A stretch of DNA of 64,000 bases from Rhizohabitans arisaemae (GCF_025996515.1 NZ_BLRH01000060.1:124001-188000), one strand, 5' to 3'. Positions 42,089-51,677 are shown, counted from the stretch's first letter. Translations and numbers: made by a program. Notes: generated from the letters alone by a model not told the origin.

Positions 42089-42103
42089 CTTATTTCAGAT
42101 AAG
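42089..42103. promoter_or_regulatory. Operator candidate of the PIN module
   Basis: CTTAT-TTCAG-ATAAG, a 5-bp inverted repeat about 20 bases upstream of the antitoxin-like ATG in an AT-rich promoter zone. Confidence 0.4.
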
Positions 42104-42123
42104 ATCCGAGGCCGGAGGTGACT

Positions 42124-42579
42124 ATGCCCCGCACAGGCGCACTGGCCGGTGCCACCCGGGTAGAGGCGGACACGGCTGAGCGTCGACTGCTCGCCCATCT
42201 GGAAGGCGGCGCCGACGCCTTTCGTCACACCAAATTGGTTCTCCAGCTGCCCGACGGGCACGACATCGTGCTGCCCCAATCGCTTGTCGCCCTCGTGTTC
42301 GCCGCAGCCCACGACCTCGCGAAAGGCAACGCGGTACTCGCCATCCCGGTCGAGACCCGTCTGACCCCGAATGAGGTCGCCCAGCTCCTGGGGCTCTCAC
42401 GACCCTTCGTCGCCCGGCTGCTGGACGAGGGCGAGATCCCCTCCCAGCGTCTTCCCGATAGCCGTCATCGCCTGGTCCGCCTCCAGGATGTCTTGGACTT
42501 TCAGGCGCGTCGCGAGCGGCGAGCCGAGGGCCGCCGCAGAATAATCGAAGCCGCCGAAGAGGCAGACCTTCCCTACTGA
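42124..42579 (+). CDS. Excisionase-type HTH protein, probable antitoxin
   Basis: 151 residues from an ATG 5 bases after GGAGG; a GTG two codons earlier overlaps that ribosome site. The C-terminal half has a MerR/excisionase winged helix (LTPNEVAQLLGLSRPFVARL, then IPSQRLPDSRHRLVRLQDVL). The N-terminal half (VEADTAERRLLAHLEGG) is a probable partner-binding part. Genes of this type regularly precede PIN-domain ribonucleases; it should repress the operon and block the toxin. Confidence 0.82.
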   Translation: MPRTGALAGATRVEADTAERRLLAHLEGGADAFRHTKLVLQLPDGHDIVLPQSLVALVFAAAHDLAKGNAVLAIPVETRLTPNEVAQLLGLSRPFVARLLDEGEIPSQRLPDSRHRLVRLQDVLDFQARRERRAEGRRRIIEAAEEADLPY

Positions 42580-42610
42580 TTCCTCCTGACCCTCCGGAGA
42601 GCGCCAAGCG

Positions 42611-43210
42611 ATGGCACGAGTCTTCATCGACACAAACGTGCTGTTTCCCTTCTCCGTCATGGACCTGATGCTCGGGCTGTCGGAGGACGCGATCCACACC
42701 GTGGTCTGGAGCGACCACCTTTTGGACGAGTGGGAGCGGGTGATCGTTCGTGAACATCACCGCTCCGCAGAAGCTGCATCGAGGATCAGCCGGACAATCC
42801 GGGAGTTCTTTGCCGATACCCGTGTTCCCGAAGACGACTACAAGCACTTGATCGACCGGATGGAAGGTCCTGATCTCGACGACCACCACCACATGGCCGC
42901 TGCCATCGCCGGGCATGCCCTGACCTTGGTGACATGGAACCTCGGCGACTTTCCCACCGGACTCCTCAGCGAGTACGGGTTGACCGTCACCGACCCCGAC
43001 TCCTACTTGTGTTCATTGTTGACGCAGTGCCCACGTGAGGTGGTCGACGTCCTCTTTCGAATGGCGGCCGGCAAACGACGGCCGCCTATGAATGCATCGG
43101 AGATAGTCGACGCGCTGGACCGAGCCGGCGTACCCGTCTTCGCTCGGCGATGCCGCACTCATCTCGCCGCTACATCAGGCGATCACGGTCCATACCGGCC
43201 TGACGCCTGA
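42611..43210 (+). CDS. PIN-domain ribonuclease toxin
   Basis: 199 residues. Acidic metal-binding residues of the PIN fold are visible: Asp7 (FIDTNVLF), Glu40 (DHLLDEWERV), Asp90/Asp91 (GPDLDDHHHMAAA) and Asp113 (TWNLGDFP). About 60 additional C-terminal residues follow the PIN core, as in related proteins paired with excisionase-type antitoxins. It would cleave RNA. Gap to the antitoxin gene is 31 bases. Convergent with pruA across a strong terminator. Confidence 0.87.
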   Translation: MARVFIDTNVLFPFSVMDLMLGLSEDAIHTVVWSDHLLDEWERVIVREHHRSAEAASRISRTIREFFADTRVPEDDYKHLIDRMEGPDLDDHHHMAAAIAGHALTLVTWNLGDFPTGLLSEYGLTVTDPDSYLCSLLTQCPREVVDVLFRMAAGKRRPPMNASEIVDALDRAGVPVFARRCRTHLAATSGDHGPYRPDA

Positions 43211-43236
43211 TCGACGCGCGAAGCACGCCGTGACAG

Positions 43237-43270
43237 GTACGGGCTCCGCCGGAGCCGGCGGAGCCCGTAC
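43237..43270. terminator. Bidirectional terminator between PIN toxin and pruA
   Basis: A perfect 14-bp stem (GTACGGGCTCCGCC with GGCGGAGCCCGTAC) around a 6-base loop in a 74-base convergent gap. Confidence 0.85.
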
Positions 43271-43284
43271 ACGAAGGCGGGGAG

Positions 43285-44913
43285 CTAGCCCATGTGGGGG
43301 TAGCGGTGGTCGGTGGGCGGGACCAGGGTTTCCTTGATGGTCCTGGCGTTGACCCAGCGGATCAGGTTGAAGATGGAGCCGGCCTTGTCGTTGGTGCCGG
43401 AGGAGCGGGCGCCGCCGAAGGGCTGCTGGCCGACGACCGCGCCGGTGGGCTTGTCGTTGATGTAGAAGTTGCCGGCCGCGAAGCGGAGCCGCTCGACGGC
43501 GTCGGCCACGGCGTGCCGGTCCTGGGCCATGATCGAGCCGGTGAGGGCGTACGGTGTGGCGCTCTCCATCTGGTCGAGCACGGAGTCGTAGGCCGCGTCG
43601 TCGTAGACGTGGAGCGCGAGGATCGGGCCGAAGTACTCCTTGGTGAAGATCTCGTCGGTCGGGTCCGCCGACTCCAAGATCGTCGGCTGTACAAAGTATC
43701 CTTCGCCGTCGTCGGCCTTCCCGCCCACCAGGACGTCGATGTGACCGGCTTCCCGGGCCCGGGCGAGCGCCGCGCTGTGCTTGGCGAAGGCGCGGTCGTC
43801 GATCACGGCGCCCATGAACGTGGACAGGTCCGCGGTGACGTCCCCCATGGTCAGCGACTCGACCGTGCCGAGCACGTCCGCCCGGATCCGCTGCCAGACC
43901 GACCGGGGGACGTAGGCGCGCGAGGCCGCCGAGCACTTCTGCCCCTGGTACTCGAAGGCGCCCCGGACCAGCGCGGTGGCGAGCACGGCGGGGTCGGCCG
44001 AGGGGTGGGCGAGCACGAAGTCCTTGCCGCCGGTCTCCCCCACCAGGCGCGGGTAGGAGCGGTATCCGGCGATGTTCTCGCCGACGGTCCGCCACAGGTG
44101 CTGGAAGGTCCCGGTGGAGCCGGTGAAGTGGATGCCGGCCAGGTCGGGGTCGGTCATCGCCTCGGCCGAGACCGCGGAGCCGTCCCCGGTCACCATGTTG
44201 ATCACGCCGGGGGGCAGCCCGGCGGCCTCGAGCAGCCGCATGGTGTAGTGGGCGGCGAACTGCTGGGTGGGCGACGGCTTCCACAGGACGACGTTCCCCA
44301 TCAACGCCGCGGAGGCCGGCAGGTTTCCGGCGATGGCGGTGAAATTGAACGGCGTGATCGCCAGGACGAAGCCCTCCAGCGGCCGGTACTCCATCCGGTT
44401 CCACACCCCGGGCGAGGAGATCGGCTGCTCGGCCAGGAGCTGACGCCCGTAGGCCACGTTGAAGCGAAGGAAGTCGATGAACTCGCACGCCGAGTCGATC
44501 TCGGCCTGCAGGACCGACTTGGACTGCCCCAGCATCGTCGCGGCGTTCAGGACCTGCCGCCACGGCCCGGCGAGGAGCTCGGCCGCCTTCAGGAAGATCG
44601 CGGAACGATCGTCGTAGGAGAGCGCGCGCCAGGCGGGGGCCGCCTGCTTGGCCGCGTCTATCGCCGCTCTGACGTCGGCGTTCACCGCGTTGTGCGTGAC
44701 GCCGAGGACGTGCTTGTGGTTGTGCGGCGAGACCACGTCGATCGCCGCGCCGCCACCCGGCCGCTGCTCGCCGCCGATGGTCATCGTCAGGGACGGCCGC
44801 TCCCGGCCGAGCTCGGAGATTTTGGCCTCAAGTGCCGTCCTCTCGGGGCTGTTCGGCGCGTAGGCCTTAATCGGCTCATTCTCCGGTACCGGCACTCGGG
44901 TAACGGAATCCAT
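43285..44913 (-). CDS. pruA: 1-pyrroline-5-carboxylate (glutamate-semialdehyde) dehydrogenase
   Basis: 542 residues, the length of the stand-alone actinobacterial enzyme. Catalytic Cys327 in EYQGQKCSAASRA and Glu293 in GETGGKD, with the NAD-site ITPFNFTAIAGNLP. It oxidises glutamate semialdehyde to glutamate in proline catabolism. No proline dehydrogenase gene (putA/prodh) is adjacent. GGGGAG lies 8-13 bases upstream of the ATG. Its product glutamate could feed the NAD-GDH encoded at 20-25 kb. Confidence 0.95.
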   Translation of the reverse strand: MDSVTRVPVPENEPIKAYAPNSPERTALEAKISELGRERPSLTMTIGGEQRPGGGAAIDVVSPHNHKHVLGVTHNAVNADVRAAIDAAKQAAPAWRALSYDDRSAIFLKAAELLAGPWRQVLNAATMLGQSKSVLQAEIDSACEFIDFLRFNVAYGRQLLAEQPISSPGVWNRMEYRPLEGFVLAITPFNFTAIAGNLPASAALMGNVVLWKPSPTQQFAAHYTMRLLEAAGLPPGVINMVTGDGSAVSAEAMTDPDLAGIHFTGSTGTFQHLWRTVGENIAGYRSYPRLVGETGGKDFVLAHPSADPAVLATALVRGAFEYQGQKCSAASRAYVPRSVWQRIRADVLGTVESLTMGDVTADLSTFMGAVIDDRAFAKHSAALARAREAGHIDVLVGGKADDGEGYFVQPTILESADPTDEIFTKEYFGPILALHVYDDAAYDSVLDQMESATPYALTGSIMAQDRHAVADAVERLRFAAGNFYINDKPTGAVVGQQPFGGARSSGTNDKAGSIFNLIRWVNARTIKETLVPPTDHRYPHMG

Positions 44914-44980
44914 ATGGCTAACTCCCCTGAACTACGACTTCCTTGTCGCTTACCTCCACATCGTAAGACGAAGTGACAAA

Positions 44981-45613
44981 TCAGGCACGGGCCAGGGCCT
45001 CCGCAAGGGAGTCGACCACCGGAACCCCCGTCCGCTCCAGATCCGCCCGCGAGGTCATCCCCCCGGTGAACAGGATCGCCTCCGCGCCCACATGGGCCGC
45101 CGCGGTGGCGTCGTCGACGCTGTCGCCGATCACCAGGATGCGCTTGGCGTCCAGCCCGAGCGCCTCGATGTGCGCCACCATGTGCTCCGCCTTGTGCCCG
45201 CCCGCCTCGCTGCGCAGCCCGTCCACCCTGCTGAAGTGCCGGTGGATCCCGAACTCCTCGACCTTGGGCACCAGCCTGCCGTGCTCCCACATCGACAGCA
45301 GCGACTGGCCGCCGCCGGCCTCCTGCCACCCCTGCAGCGCCGTACGCGCCCCCTCGCTCAGGTCGCAGGCGAGCATGAGCCGGTGATAGTGCTCGTGGAA
45401 CTCCCGGTCCAGCCGGTCGAACTCCCCCTCGTCCAGCGAACGCCGGAGCAGGCGCTCGTAGAGCACCCAGATGGGCCGGGTGTAGCAGGCCCGGAAGCCG
45501 TCGTGGGTCAGCGGTCCGATCTCGTAGGAGCGAAACAACTCATTGGTCGCCCCGACCACCGCGTCGATGTCGTGGAACAGCGTGCCGTTCCAGTCCCAGA
45601 TGATGTGTCTCAT
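44981..45613 (-). CDS. HAD-superfamily hydrolase
   Basis: 210 residues from an ATG preceded by GGGTGAT (an ATG three codons earlier has no ribosome site). Motif I IIWDWNGTLFHD with nucleophile Asp, a C1 helical cap (about 18-80), motif III Lys (GHKAEH) and motif IV IGDSVDDATAA. Resembles phosphoglycolate-phosphatase-like small-molecule phosphatases. Substrate unknown. Follows the DUF6912-like gene on the same strand. Confidence 0.88.
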   Translation of the reverse strand: MRHIIWDWNGTLFHDIDAVVGATNELFRSYEIGPLTHDGFRACYTRPIWVLYERLLRRSLDEGEFDRLDREFHEHYHRLMLACDLSEGARTALQGWQEAGGGQSLLSMWEHGRLVPKVEEFGIHRHFSRVDGLRSEAGGHKAEHMVAHIEALGLDAKRILVIGDSVDDATAAAHVGAEAILFTGGMTSRADLERTGVPVVDSLAEALARA

Positions 45614-45657
45614 ATCACCCATTACTGTACCCAGCCCGCTCGTCCGGCCTGTGAACG

Positions 45658-46164
45658 TCAGGTGAGCAGATCGGGTACTTCCTGGGTGGCGAACCACATC
45701 AGCTCGTGTGCCTCGGCCCCGTCCACGGTGAAGGACGCGTCGTCGTCCCCCCCGTCGGCGGCGGCGAGGGCGTCCATCGCCGCCTCGATGTCGGGCATGG
45801 CCGAAGGGTCGTCGACGTGTACGGCGGCGATCCGGTCGACGGGGATCGGTGAGGCGAGCCGGACCCGGGACCGCTCCTCCAGATCCGTCCCCGCCCACAC
45901 CTCGGCGTCCGGCACCTCGGCGGCGAGTACGACCCGGCGGGCCGAGATCGGGAAACCGTCCGCGCGGTCGGCGGCGAGCATCCGCAGGGAGACCCGGGCT
46001 GCCTCGATCATGGCGATGTACTCGAGTTCCTCGTTGTCCCCGGAGGCGTACCACTCGGTCAGGGCGGGGGTCACCGCGTGGCCGGTGAGCGGGGCCGGAC
46101 CCAGCTCACCCTTGCTCACCACCAGGGCGAGCGCGGCGAGCGTGGACGGCAGGTAGACACGCAT
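45658..46164 (-). CDS. DUF6912-like conserved actinobacterial protein
   Basis: 168 residues from an ATG with AGGAACC upstream. It begins MRVYLPSTLAALA and contains GHAVTPALTEWYASGD(N)EELEY and VWAGTDLEERSRVRL, blocks that I associate with a widespread actinobacterial family of unknown function (DUF6912). Acidic, soluble, no signal. It lies between two HAD genes on the same strand, all possibly co-transcribed. Confidence 0.75.
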   Translation of the reverse strand: MRVYLPSTLAALALVVSKGELGPAPLTGHAVTPALTEWYASGDNEELEYIAMIEAARVSLRMLAADRADGFPISARRVVLAAEVPDAEVWAGTDLEERSRVRLASPIPVDRIAAVHVDDPSAMPDIEAAMDALAAADGGDDDASFTVDGAEAHELMWFATQEVPDLLT

Positions 46165-46247
46165 GGGTTCCTCATCGTTTGACGGTGCGGACGAGTTGAG
46201 TGTGCCAGGACATCCCGGTGCCGGACGGCCGACCCTCCGATCCCGCC

Positions 46248-46880
46248 TCAGAAGCCGAACCGCGCCCGGACCTCGGCCAGGGTCTGCTCGGGCTCCACAT
46301 GGTGCAGCCCCACGATCCCCACGGCGCGGGCCGCCTCGACGTTCGGCAGGATGTCGTCGATGAACACGCACTCCGGGGGTTCCAGACCCAGCGTCTCCAC
46401 GGCGTACCGGAAGATACGCTCCTCGGGCTTGCGCATGCCGACCTCGCCGGAGATGACGACCGCGTCGAAGCACTCCTCCCAGCCGCTCCGGTCGTAGTGG
46501 TCGGCCCAGGAGTTGGACAGCAGGCAGGTCCGCACCCCCGCGGCACGGGCGGTGCGGAGCATGTCATACATGGCCGGAACCGGGTGGAACCCGGCGAACA
46601 TCCGCTCCAGCAGCCCGTCCGGGCTCGGCGGGAGGCCGTCCAGCGTGCGGAGCCGGGCCGCCAGGTCGCGTTCGAAGTCGGCGATGGGCAGCTCGCCGCG
46701 CTCCAGGGCGTGTACGGGGTTCCCGTCGACGGCTCCGAGCTGGTAGGCCCCCATGATCAGCTCGGTCATGACCTCGCGGTAGTGCACCGGGTCGATGCGT
46801 TCCCCGATGATCCAACCCTTGATCGCATCGCTGAGGCTCGTGGTGAGCACCCCACCCCAGTCGATCAAAACGCCCTTCAT
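46248..46880 (-). CDS. HAD-superfamily hydrolase
   Basis: 210 residues from an ATG 4 bases after GGAGG. Motif I GVLIDWGGVLTT with the nucleophile Asp, motif II CLLSNSW, motif III Lys in RKPEERIF and motif IV FIDDILPNVEAA. Similar to haloacid-dehalogenase/epoxide-hydrolase-N-terminal-like HADs (sub-IA). Substrate unknown. Divergent from the acyl-CoA dehydrogenase gene with a 34-base gap. Confidence 0.9.
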   Translation of the reverse strand: MKGVLIDWGGVLTTSLSDAIKGWIIGERIDPVHYREVMTELIMGAYQLGAVDGNPVHALERGELPIADFERDLAARLRTLDGLPPSPDGLLERMFAGFHPVPAMYDMLRTARAAGVRTCLLSNSWADHYDRSGWEECFDAVVISGEVGMRKPEERIFRYAVETLGLEPPECVFIDDILPNVEAARAVGIVGLHHVEPEQTLAEVRARFGF

Positions 46881-46914
46881 GCCACCTCCGTCATCGCATG
46901 CCAGACTGCACCAT

Positions 46915-48114
46915 ATGGACTTCGCGATCAGCCCCAAAGCAGTGGAGTACCGTACGAACCTTCAAGACTTTATGGCGATCCATATTTATCCTGCCGAGTC
47001 CATCTATCATGCCTGGCGCAATGAGCAGCCCCACGACAGCCACGAGCCACCTCCGATGATGAAGGAGTTACGGGAGCAGGCCCGGGCCCGCGGCCTGTGG
47101 AACCTTTTCCTGCCCGCCGAGTCCGGCCTGTCCGCGCTCGACTACGCGCCGCTCGCCGAACTCACCGGCCGCTCCCCCGATCTGGCGCCCGAGGCGCTGA
47201 ACTGCGCGGTGCCGGACACCGGAACCATGGAGACGCTGCACCTGTTCGGCACGCCGGAGCAGCGCCGGACCTGGCTCAAACCACTCCTCGCGGGTGAAAT
47301 CCGGTCGGCGTACGCGATGTCGGAACCGGATGTCGCCTCCAGCGACGCCGTCAACATCGCGACCTCGATCGTGCGCGACGGCGCCTCCTATGTGATCGAC
47401 GGCCGTAAGTGGTTCATCACCGGGGCCGCCGACCCCAGGTGCCGCTTCCTGATCGTGGTCGGCCGGACGGATCCGGACGCTCCTCCCCACCGGCGACATT
47501 CCCAGGTCATCGTCCCCATCGACACCCCGGGCGTGACCGTCGTCCGCAACCTGCCGCTCTTCGGCTTCCAGGACCGGCCGGGCCACTGCGAGATCGACTT
47601 CACCGGGGTACGGGTGCCCGTGGCCAATCTGATCGGCGGCGAGGGCGAGGGTTTCGCCATCGCGCAGGCGAGGCTCGGCCCCGGCCGGGTCCACCAGTGC
47701 ATGCGGGCGATCGGCATGGCCGAGCGCGCGATCGAGCTGATGTGCGCGCGCGCCGTGAGCCGGGTCGCCTTCGGGGCGCCCCTCGCCGACCAGGGAGTCG
47801 TCCGGCAGTGGATCGCCGAGTCCAGGATCGCGGTCGAGCAGGCCCGGCTCCTGGTCCTCAAGACCGCCTGGATGATCGACAACGTGGGCGCCAAGGAGGC
47901 GCGGAACGAGATCTCCGCGATCAAGATCGTCGTGCCGCGGGTCGTCTGCGAGGTCGTCGACCGGGCCATCCAGATCCACGGCGCCCTCGGCGTATCGGAC
48001 GACACCCCCTTGGCCGCGATGTACGCCAAGGCCCGCGCGCTCCGCATCCTCGACGGCCCCGACGAGGTCCACCTGCGTGCGGTGGCGCGCCGTGAACTCA
48101 AGCCCTACCGCTGA
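46915..48114 (+). CDS. Acyl-CoA dehydrogenase
   Basis: 399 residues. Features: YAMSEPDVASSDAVNI (flavin/substrate site), YVIDGRKWFITGA, MAERAIELMCARAVSRVAFG and IQIHGALGVSDDTPLAAMYA then RILDGPDEVHLRAVARREL at the end. This end resembles the ACAD10/11 type that handles long or branched substrates. The ATG has no ribosome site upstream and only 34 bases separate it from the divergent HAD gene, so a leaderless transcript is likely. Convergent with the GH3 gene. Confidence 0.9.
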   Translation: MDFAISPKAVEYRTNLQDFMAIHIYPAESIYHAWRNEQPHDSHEPPPMMKELREQARARGLWNLFLPAESGLSALDYAPLAELTGRSPDLAPEALNCAVPDTGTMETLHLFGTPEQRRTWLKPLLAGEIRSAYAMSEPDVASSDAVNIATSIVRDGASYVIDGRKWFITGAADPRCRFLIVVGRTDPDAPPHRRHSQVIVPIDTPGVTVVRNLPLFGFQDRPGHCEIDFTGVRVPVANLIGGEGEGFAIAQARLGPGRVHQCMRAIGMAERAIELMCARAVSRVAFGAPLADQGVVRQWIAESRIAVEQARLLVLKTAWMIDNVGAKEARNEISAIKIVVPRVVCEVVDRAIQIHGALGVSDDTPLAAMYAKARALRILDGPDEVHLRAVARRELKPYR

Positions 48115-48200
48115 GGCGCGCCACCCGGCCCGGACGGTTCCCCGGACATGTGTCCGTACGGCCTCTCCGTTCGAATCCGCGGCCCCGGCGGGGTACGGGC

Positions 48201-49931
48201 TCAGCGTCGTGGCTCGGCCACGGGGAGCTTCCCGGTGGGCTTGAGGCGACCCATGATCGCCTTGGCCGCGGCGCGCAGGGACGGTGGGCTGTCGGAGTAC
48301 AGCGCGATCGTGGTGTCCGCGCCCCGGAGCCGGCCCAGGTCGTAGGGCTCCCCGACCGAGACGACGACCACCGGCGCGCCGGACTTCGCCAGCCTGCCGA
48401 CCAAGGCGACCTGGGCCGGGTTCGCGTTGCGGGTGGTCACCACGACCGCGTCGCTCCCTTTGGCCCGTGCGGCGGCCGTACCGATCACCGAACCGGAGGG
48501 CGAGTCGCCGGTCTGCACCTCCGTCACCTTCGCCCCCAGCTCGGTCAGCTCCTTGGCGAGGTCGGCGGTGACGACCCCGGCGACGAGCACCCGGTCCCCC
48601 CGCTTCACCGGAAGCCCGCCGCGCTTGACCACGGTCACCGAGGCGTCCGCGGCGCGCTGGGCGACCTCCCGGTGCGCGGCGGAGCGCAGGATCGAGCCCG
48701 CCCGCCCCGCGTCCGTCTCCCCGGTGTCGAAGAGGCCCCGGTCCCGCTTGAGGGTGAGCAGCCGCTCCACCGACAAGTCCAGCCGGTCCCGCGAGATACG
48801 CCCGGCCTTGACCGCCTTGAGCACCCCGTCGTAGGCGGCCGGCAGATTCGGCGACATCAGCAGCAGGTCGGCCCCGGCGAGCACCGACCGGACGGCCACC
48901 TCGGCGTCGTCGTACTTTTTCCGGACCCCGTCCATGTTGAGGGCGTCGGTGATGACCACGCCCTTGAACCCGAGCTTCTCCCGGAGCAGACCGGTGAGGA
49001 TCCGCGGGGAGAGGGTGGCGGGCTCCCCGGACGAATCGAGCTTCGGCATGACGATGTGCGCCGACATGACGGCGTCCACCCCGCGCTCGATCGCGGCCTT
49101 GAACGGCGGTGCGTCGATCCGCTCCCACTCCGCCATGGAATGGGTGATCACCGGAAGCCCGGTGTGGCTGTCGGTGTAGGTGTCCCCGTGGCCGGGGAAG
49201 TGCTTGGCCGAGGAGGCGATCCCCGCCTCGTGGAAACCCTCCACCGAGGCACCCGTCAGCCGGGCCGCGAGCTTCGGATCGGAGCTGAAGGAGCGCGAAC
49301 CGATGACCGGGTTGCGCGGGTCCACGTTGACGTCGGCCACCGGGGCGAAGTCGAGGTTGACGCCGACGGCCGCGAGCTCGGCCCCCGTCACCCTGGCCAC
49401 CTCGCGGGCGAGCTCGGGGCTGCGCGACGCGCCGATCGCCATGGCCCCGGGGATCCGGGTCGTGATCGCCTCCAGGCGCGACACGATCCCGTTCTCCTGG
49501 TCGGCGCCGATCAGGAGCGGGATCTTCGAGATCCGCTGCAGGTCGTTGGAGAGCCTGGCGACCTGCTCGGGCGATTCGACGTTGCCGGCCCAGGGAAAGT
49601 AGATCACCCCGCCGACGCGGTACTTCTCGATCAGCTTGCGGAAGGTCGGGACGCCGTACCGCGCGTTGTTCTCCCCGGATACCGTGTCCGCCCTGGAGCC
49701 GTAGACCACCGGCATGAAAAGCTGGCCCACCTTGTCCTCAAGGCTCATGTTCGCCAGCATGGGTCCCACCTCGATCCCGGCCGAACTCGGCAGCGGTGTG
49801 GCGGACGGGGCGCCGCCCGTGCCGGGGGCCGACGGCGACCCGGAAGCCGCGCGGCTCGCCTCCCCGGCGGAGCAGGACGCCAAAACCACCATGGACACGA
49901 GCACGCCGAACAGGCGGGTGGACCGCTTCAT
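48201..49931 (-). CDS. Beta-N-acetylhexosaminidase, GH3 (NagZ-like) lipoprotein
   Basis: 576 residues. Lipobox LASC with Cys20, then a Ser/Pro/Gly linker. The GH3 barrel contains KHFPGHGDTYTDSH (243-256), whose His/Asp pair is diagnostic of NagZ-type N-acetylglucosaminidases, and the nucleophile Asp329 (VVITDALNM). A second alpha/beta domain follows (about 420-576). It should release GlcNAc from chitooligosaccharides or peptidoglycan fragments outside the membrane. Last gene of the seven-gene PTS run, 49 bases after ptsI, so the sugar it frees is the substrate of the co-encoded PTS. Confidence 0.93.
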   Translation of the reverse strand: MKRSTRLFGVLVSMVVLASCSAGEASRAASGSPSAPGTGGAPSATPLPSSAGIEVGPMLANMSLEDKVGQLFMPVVYGSRADTVSGENNARYGVPTFRKLIEKYRVGGVIYFPWAGNVESPEQVARLSNDLQRISKIPLLIGADQENGIVSRLEAITTRIPGAMAIGASRSPELAREVARVTGAELAAVGVNLDFAPVADVNVDPRNPVIGSRSFSSDPKLAARLTGASVEGFHEAGIASSAKHFPGHGDTYTDSHTGLPVITHSMAEWERIDAPPFKAAIERGVDAVMSAHIVMPKLDSSGEPATLSPRILTGLLREKLGFKGVVITDALNMDGVRKKYDDAEVAVRSVLAGADLLLMSPNLPAAYDGVLKAVKAGRISRDRLDLSVERLLTLKRDRGLFDTGETDAGRAGSILRSAAHREVAQRAADASVTVVKRGGLPVKRGDRVLVAGVVTADLAKELTELGAKVTEVQTGDSPSGSVIGTAAARAKGSDAVVVTTRNANPAQVALVGRLAKSGAPVVVVSVGEPYDLGRLRGADTTIALYSDSPPSLRAAAKAIMGRLKPTGKLPVAEPRR

Positions 49932-49980
49932 ACCTCGACGCTAGCCGCTCCGCGGCGGTTGTGCAGTCGGCCACGCCCGC

Positions 49981-51651
49981 TCACAGGCCGAGTCGCGCCA
50001 GGCCGGGGAGCTCGGCGCAGGCCGCCTCCCGGGCCGATCCCGCCGTGGGGGCGGCCCGGGCCCGCAGCGCCGCCACGGCGCACTGCTGCTGGGTGTGCCT
50101 GGCCAAGGCGGCTCTGACCAGCGGCAACGCCGAGGAGCCCAGGGACAGCGAGCTCACCCCGAGTCCGACGAGCACACAGGCGAGCGCGGGGTCGGCCGCG
50201 GCCTCCCCGCAGACCCCGCACGGTTTTCCCGCGGCCACCGTCATCGCGACGAGATCGAGCAGCGCCGGATGCCAGGGATCCTGGAACCCGGCGAGGGCGC
50301 CCAGCCCGCGGTCGGCGGCGAAGGTGTACTGGGCCAGATCGTTGGTCCCGACAGAGACGAAGTCCAGGTGCGGGGCGAGGTCCCGGGCCCGCAGCGCCGC
50401 GGCGGGGACCTCGACCACGGCGCCCGCCGACGCCAGCCCCGCGGCCCGGCAGCGCGCCGCGAACCACGCCGCGTCCGCGGCGTCGGTGACCATCGGCGCC
50501 ATGACGTCCAGCCTGGCCAAGGTCCCCTCGGCCGCCCGCCTGAGCGCCTTGAGCTGCGTCTGGAGGACTTGTGGATGCCTGCGGAGCAGCCGGAGCCCGC
50601 GTTCCCCCAGCGCGGGGTTGTCCTGCCTGCCCCCGGGCAGGAAGGCGAGCGGCTTGTCGGCCCCCGCGTCCAGCACCCGCACCACGACGCGCCCGTGGGG
50701 GAAGGCGCGCAGGACCGGGCGGTAGGCGGCGATCTGCTCGTCCTCGGACGGGGGGTCGGCCCGGTCCAGGAAGAGGAACTCGGTCCGGAAGAGCCCCACG
50801 CCCTCCGCCCCGTGGTCGAGCGCGAGGGCGAGCTCCTCCGGGCTCCCGATGTTGGCCAGGAGCGGCACCGGGTACCCGTCGGCGGTCGTTCCCGGTCCCC
50901 GGGCCGCCACGAGGGCGGCGGCCCGCGTCCCGGCGCTCCGCAGCGCCTCCCCCACCCGTTCGGGGGCCGGAGCCGGGGTCACCGCCCCGGTTGAGCCGTC
51001 CACGAGCACCGCGGTCCCCGGTGGGATGGACGTCGCGCCGGGGCAGGCCACCACGGCGGGTATCCCGAGGAGCCGGGCGATGATCGCGGTGTGGCCGGTG
51101 GGCCCGCCCTCCTCGGTCACGAAGGCGGCGACGAGGTCGCGGTCGAGCGCCGCGGTGTCGGCGGGGGCGAGGTCGCGGGCGATGAGGACGTACGGCCCGC
51201 CGCCGGCGGGCGGGGTGGGGCGGCGGACCCCGTACAGGTCGGCGAGCACCCGGTCCCGGACGTCGTCGAGGTCGGCGACACGTGCCGCGAGGTAGGTCCC
51301 CGCCCGATCCAATAAAGCCCGATATTTCATGAAAGCTTCGTAGACGGCCCGGGCGGCGGCCATACCCTCCGCGGCCCGGCGCCGCACCTCGTCGGCGAGC
51401 CCGGGATCCCGGGCCATCAACGCCTGCGCCAGCAGGATGTCCCCGGCTTCGCCGCCGGTCCGCTCACCCAGCCCCTCCAGCCAGGAGGCGACCCGCTCCA
51501 GCGCGTCGAGCGCGCGGGCCGACTCGGCGGAGGCGTCGCCGTGCGGTACGGCGTCCGCGGGCGGCTCGGGGGCCCCGTCCGCCAGCCGGTACACGGGGGC
51601 GAAACCGATCCCCGGGCTCACCCCGAGGCCGCGGTACTCCGCCTCGGCCAT
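49981..51651 (-). CDS. ptsI: PTS enzyme I
   Basis: 556 residues from an ATG with GGGAGGC upstream. Phosphorylated His187 in GGPTGHTAIIARLLGIP; PEP-binding C-terminal barrel with EGVGLFRTEFLFLDR, the RVLDAGADKPL strand, and SVGTNDLAQYTFAADR and CGVCGEAAADP. It transfers phosphate from PEP to HPr. 26 bases downstream of ptsH. Confidence 0.96.
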   Translation of the reverse strand: MAEAEYRGLGVSPGIGFAPVYRLADGAPEPPADAVPHGDASAESARALDALERVASWLEGLGERTGGEAGDILLAQALMARDPGLADEVRRRAAEGMAAARAVYEAFMKYRALLDRAGTYLAARVADLDDVRDRVLADLYGVRRPTPPAGGGPYVLIARDLAPADTAALDRDLVAAFVTEEGGPTGHTAIIARLLGIPAVVACPGATSIPPGTAVLVDGSTGAVTPAPAPERVGEALRSAGTRAAALVAARGPGTTADGYPVPLLANIGSPEELALALDHGAEGVGLFRTEFLFLDRADPPSEDEQIAAYRPVLRAFPHGRVVVRVLDAGADKPLAFLPGGRQDNPALGERGLRLLRRHPQVLQTQLKALRRAAEGTLARLDVMAPMVTDAADAAWFAARCRAAGLASAGAVVEVPAAALRARDLAPHLDFVSVGTNDLAQYTFAADRGLGALAGFQDPWHPALLDLVAMTVAAGKPCGVCGEAAADPALACVLVGLGVSSLSLGSSALPLVRAALARHTQQQCAVAALRARAAPTAGSAREAACAELPGLARLGL

Positions 51652-51677
51652 GGCTTCGCCTCCCTTCCCGCGACGGG

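Noticed and set aside
48160-48190. TTCGAATC resembling a tRNA T-loop between the acyl-CoA dehydrogenase and GH3 genes
   Set aside because: The flanking bases do not pair as a T-stem and no acceptor or anticodon arm is nearby.
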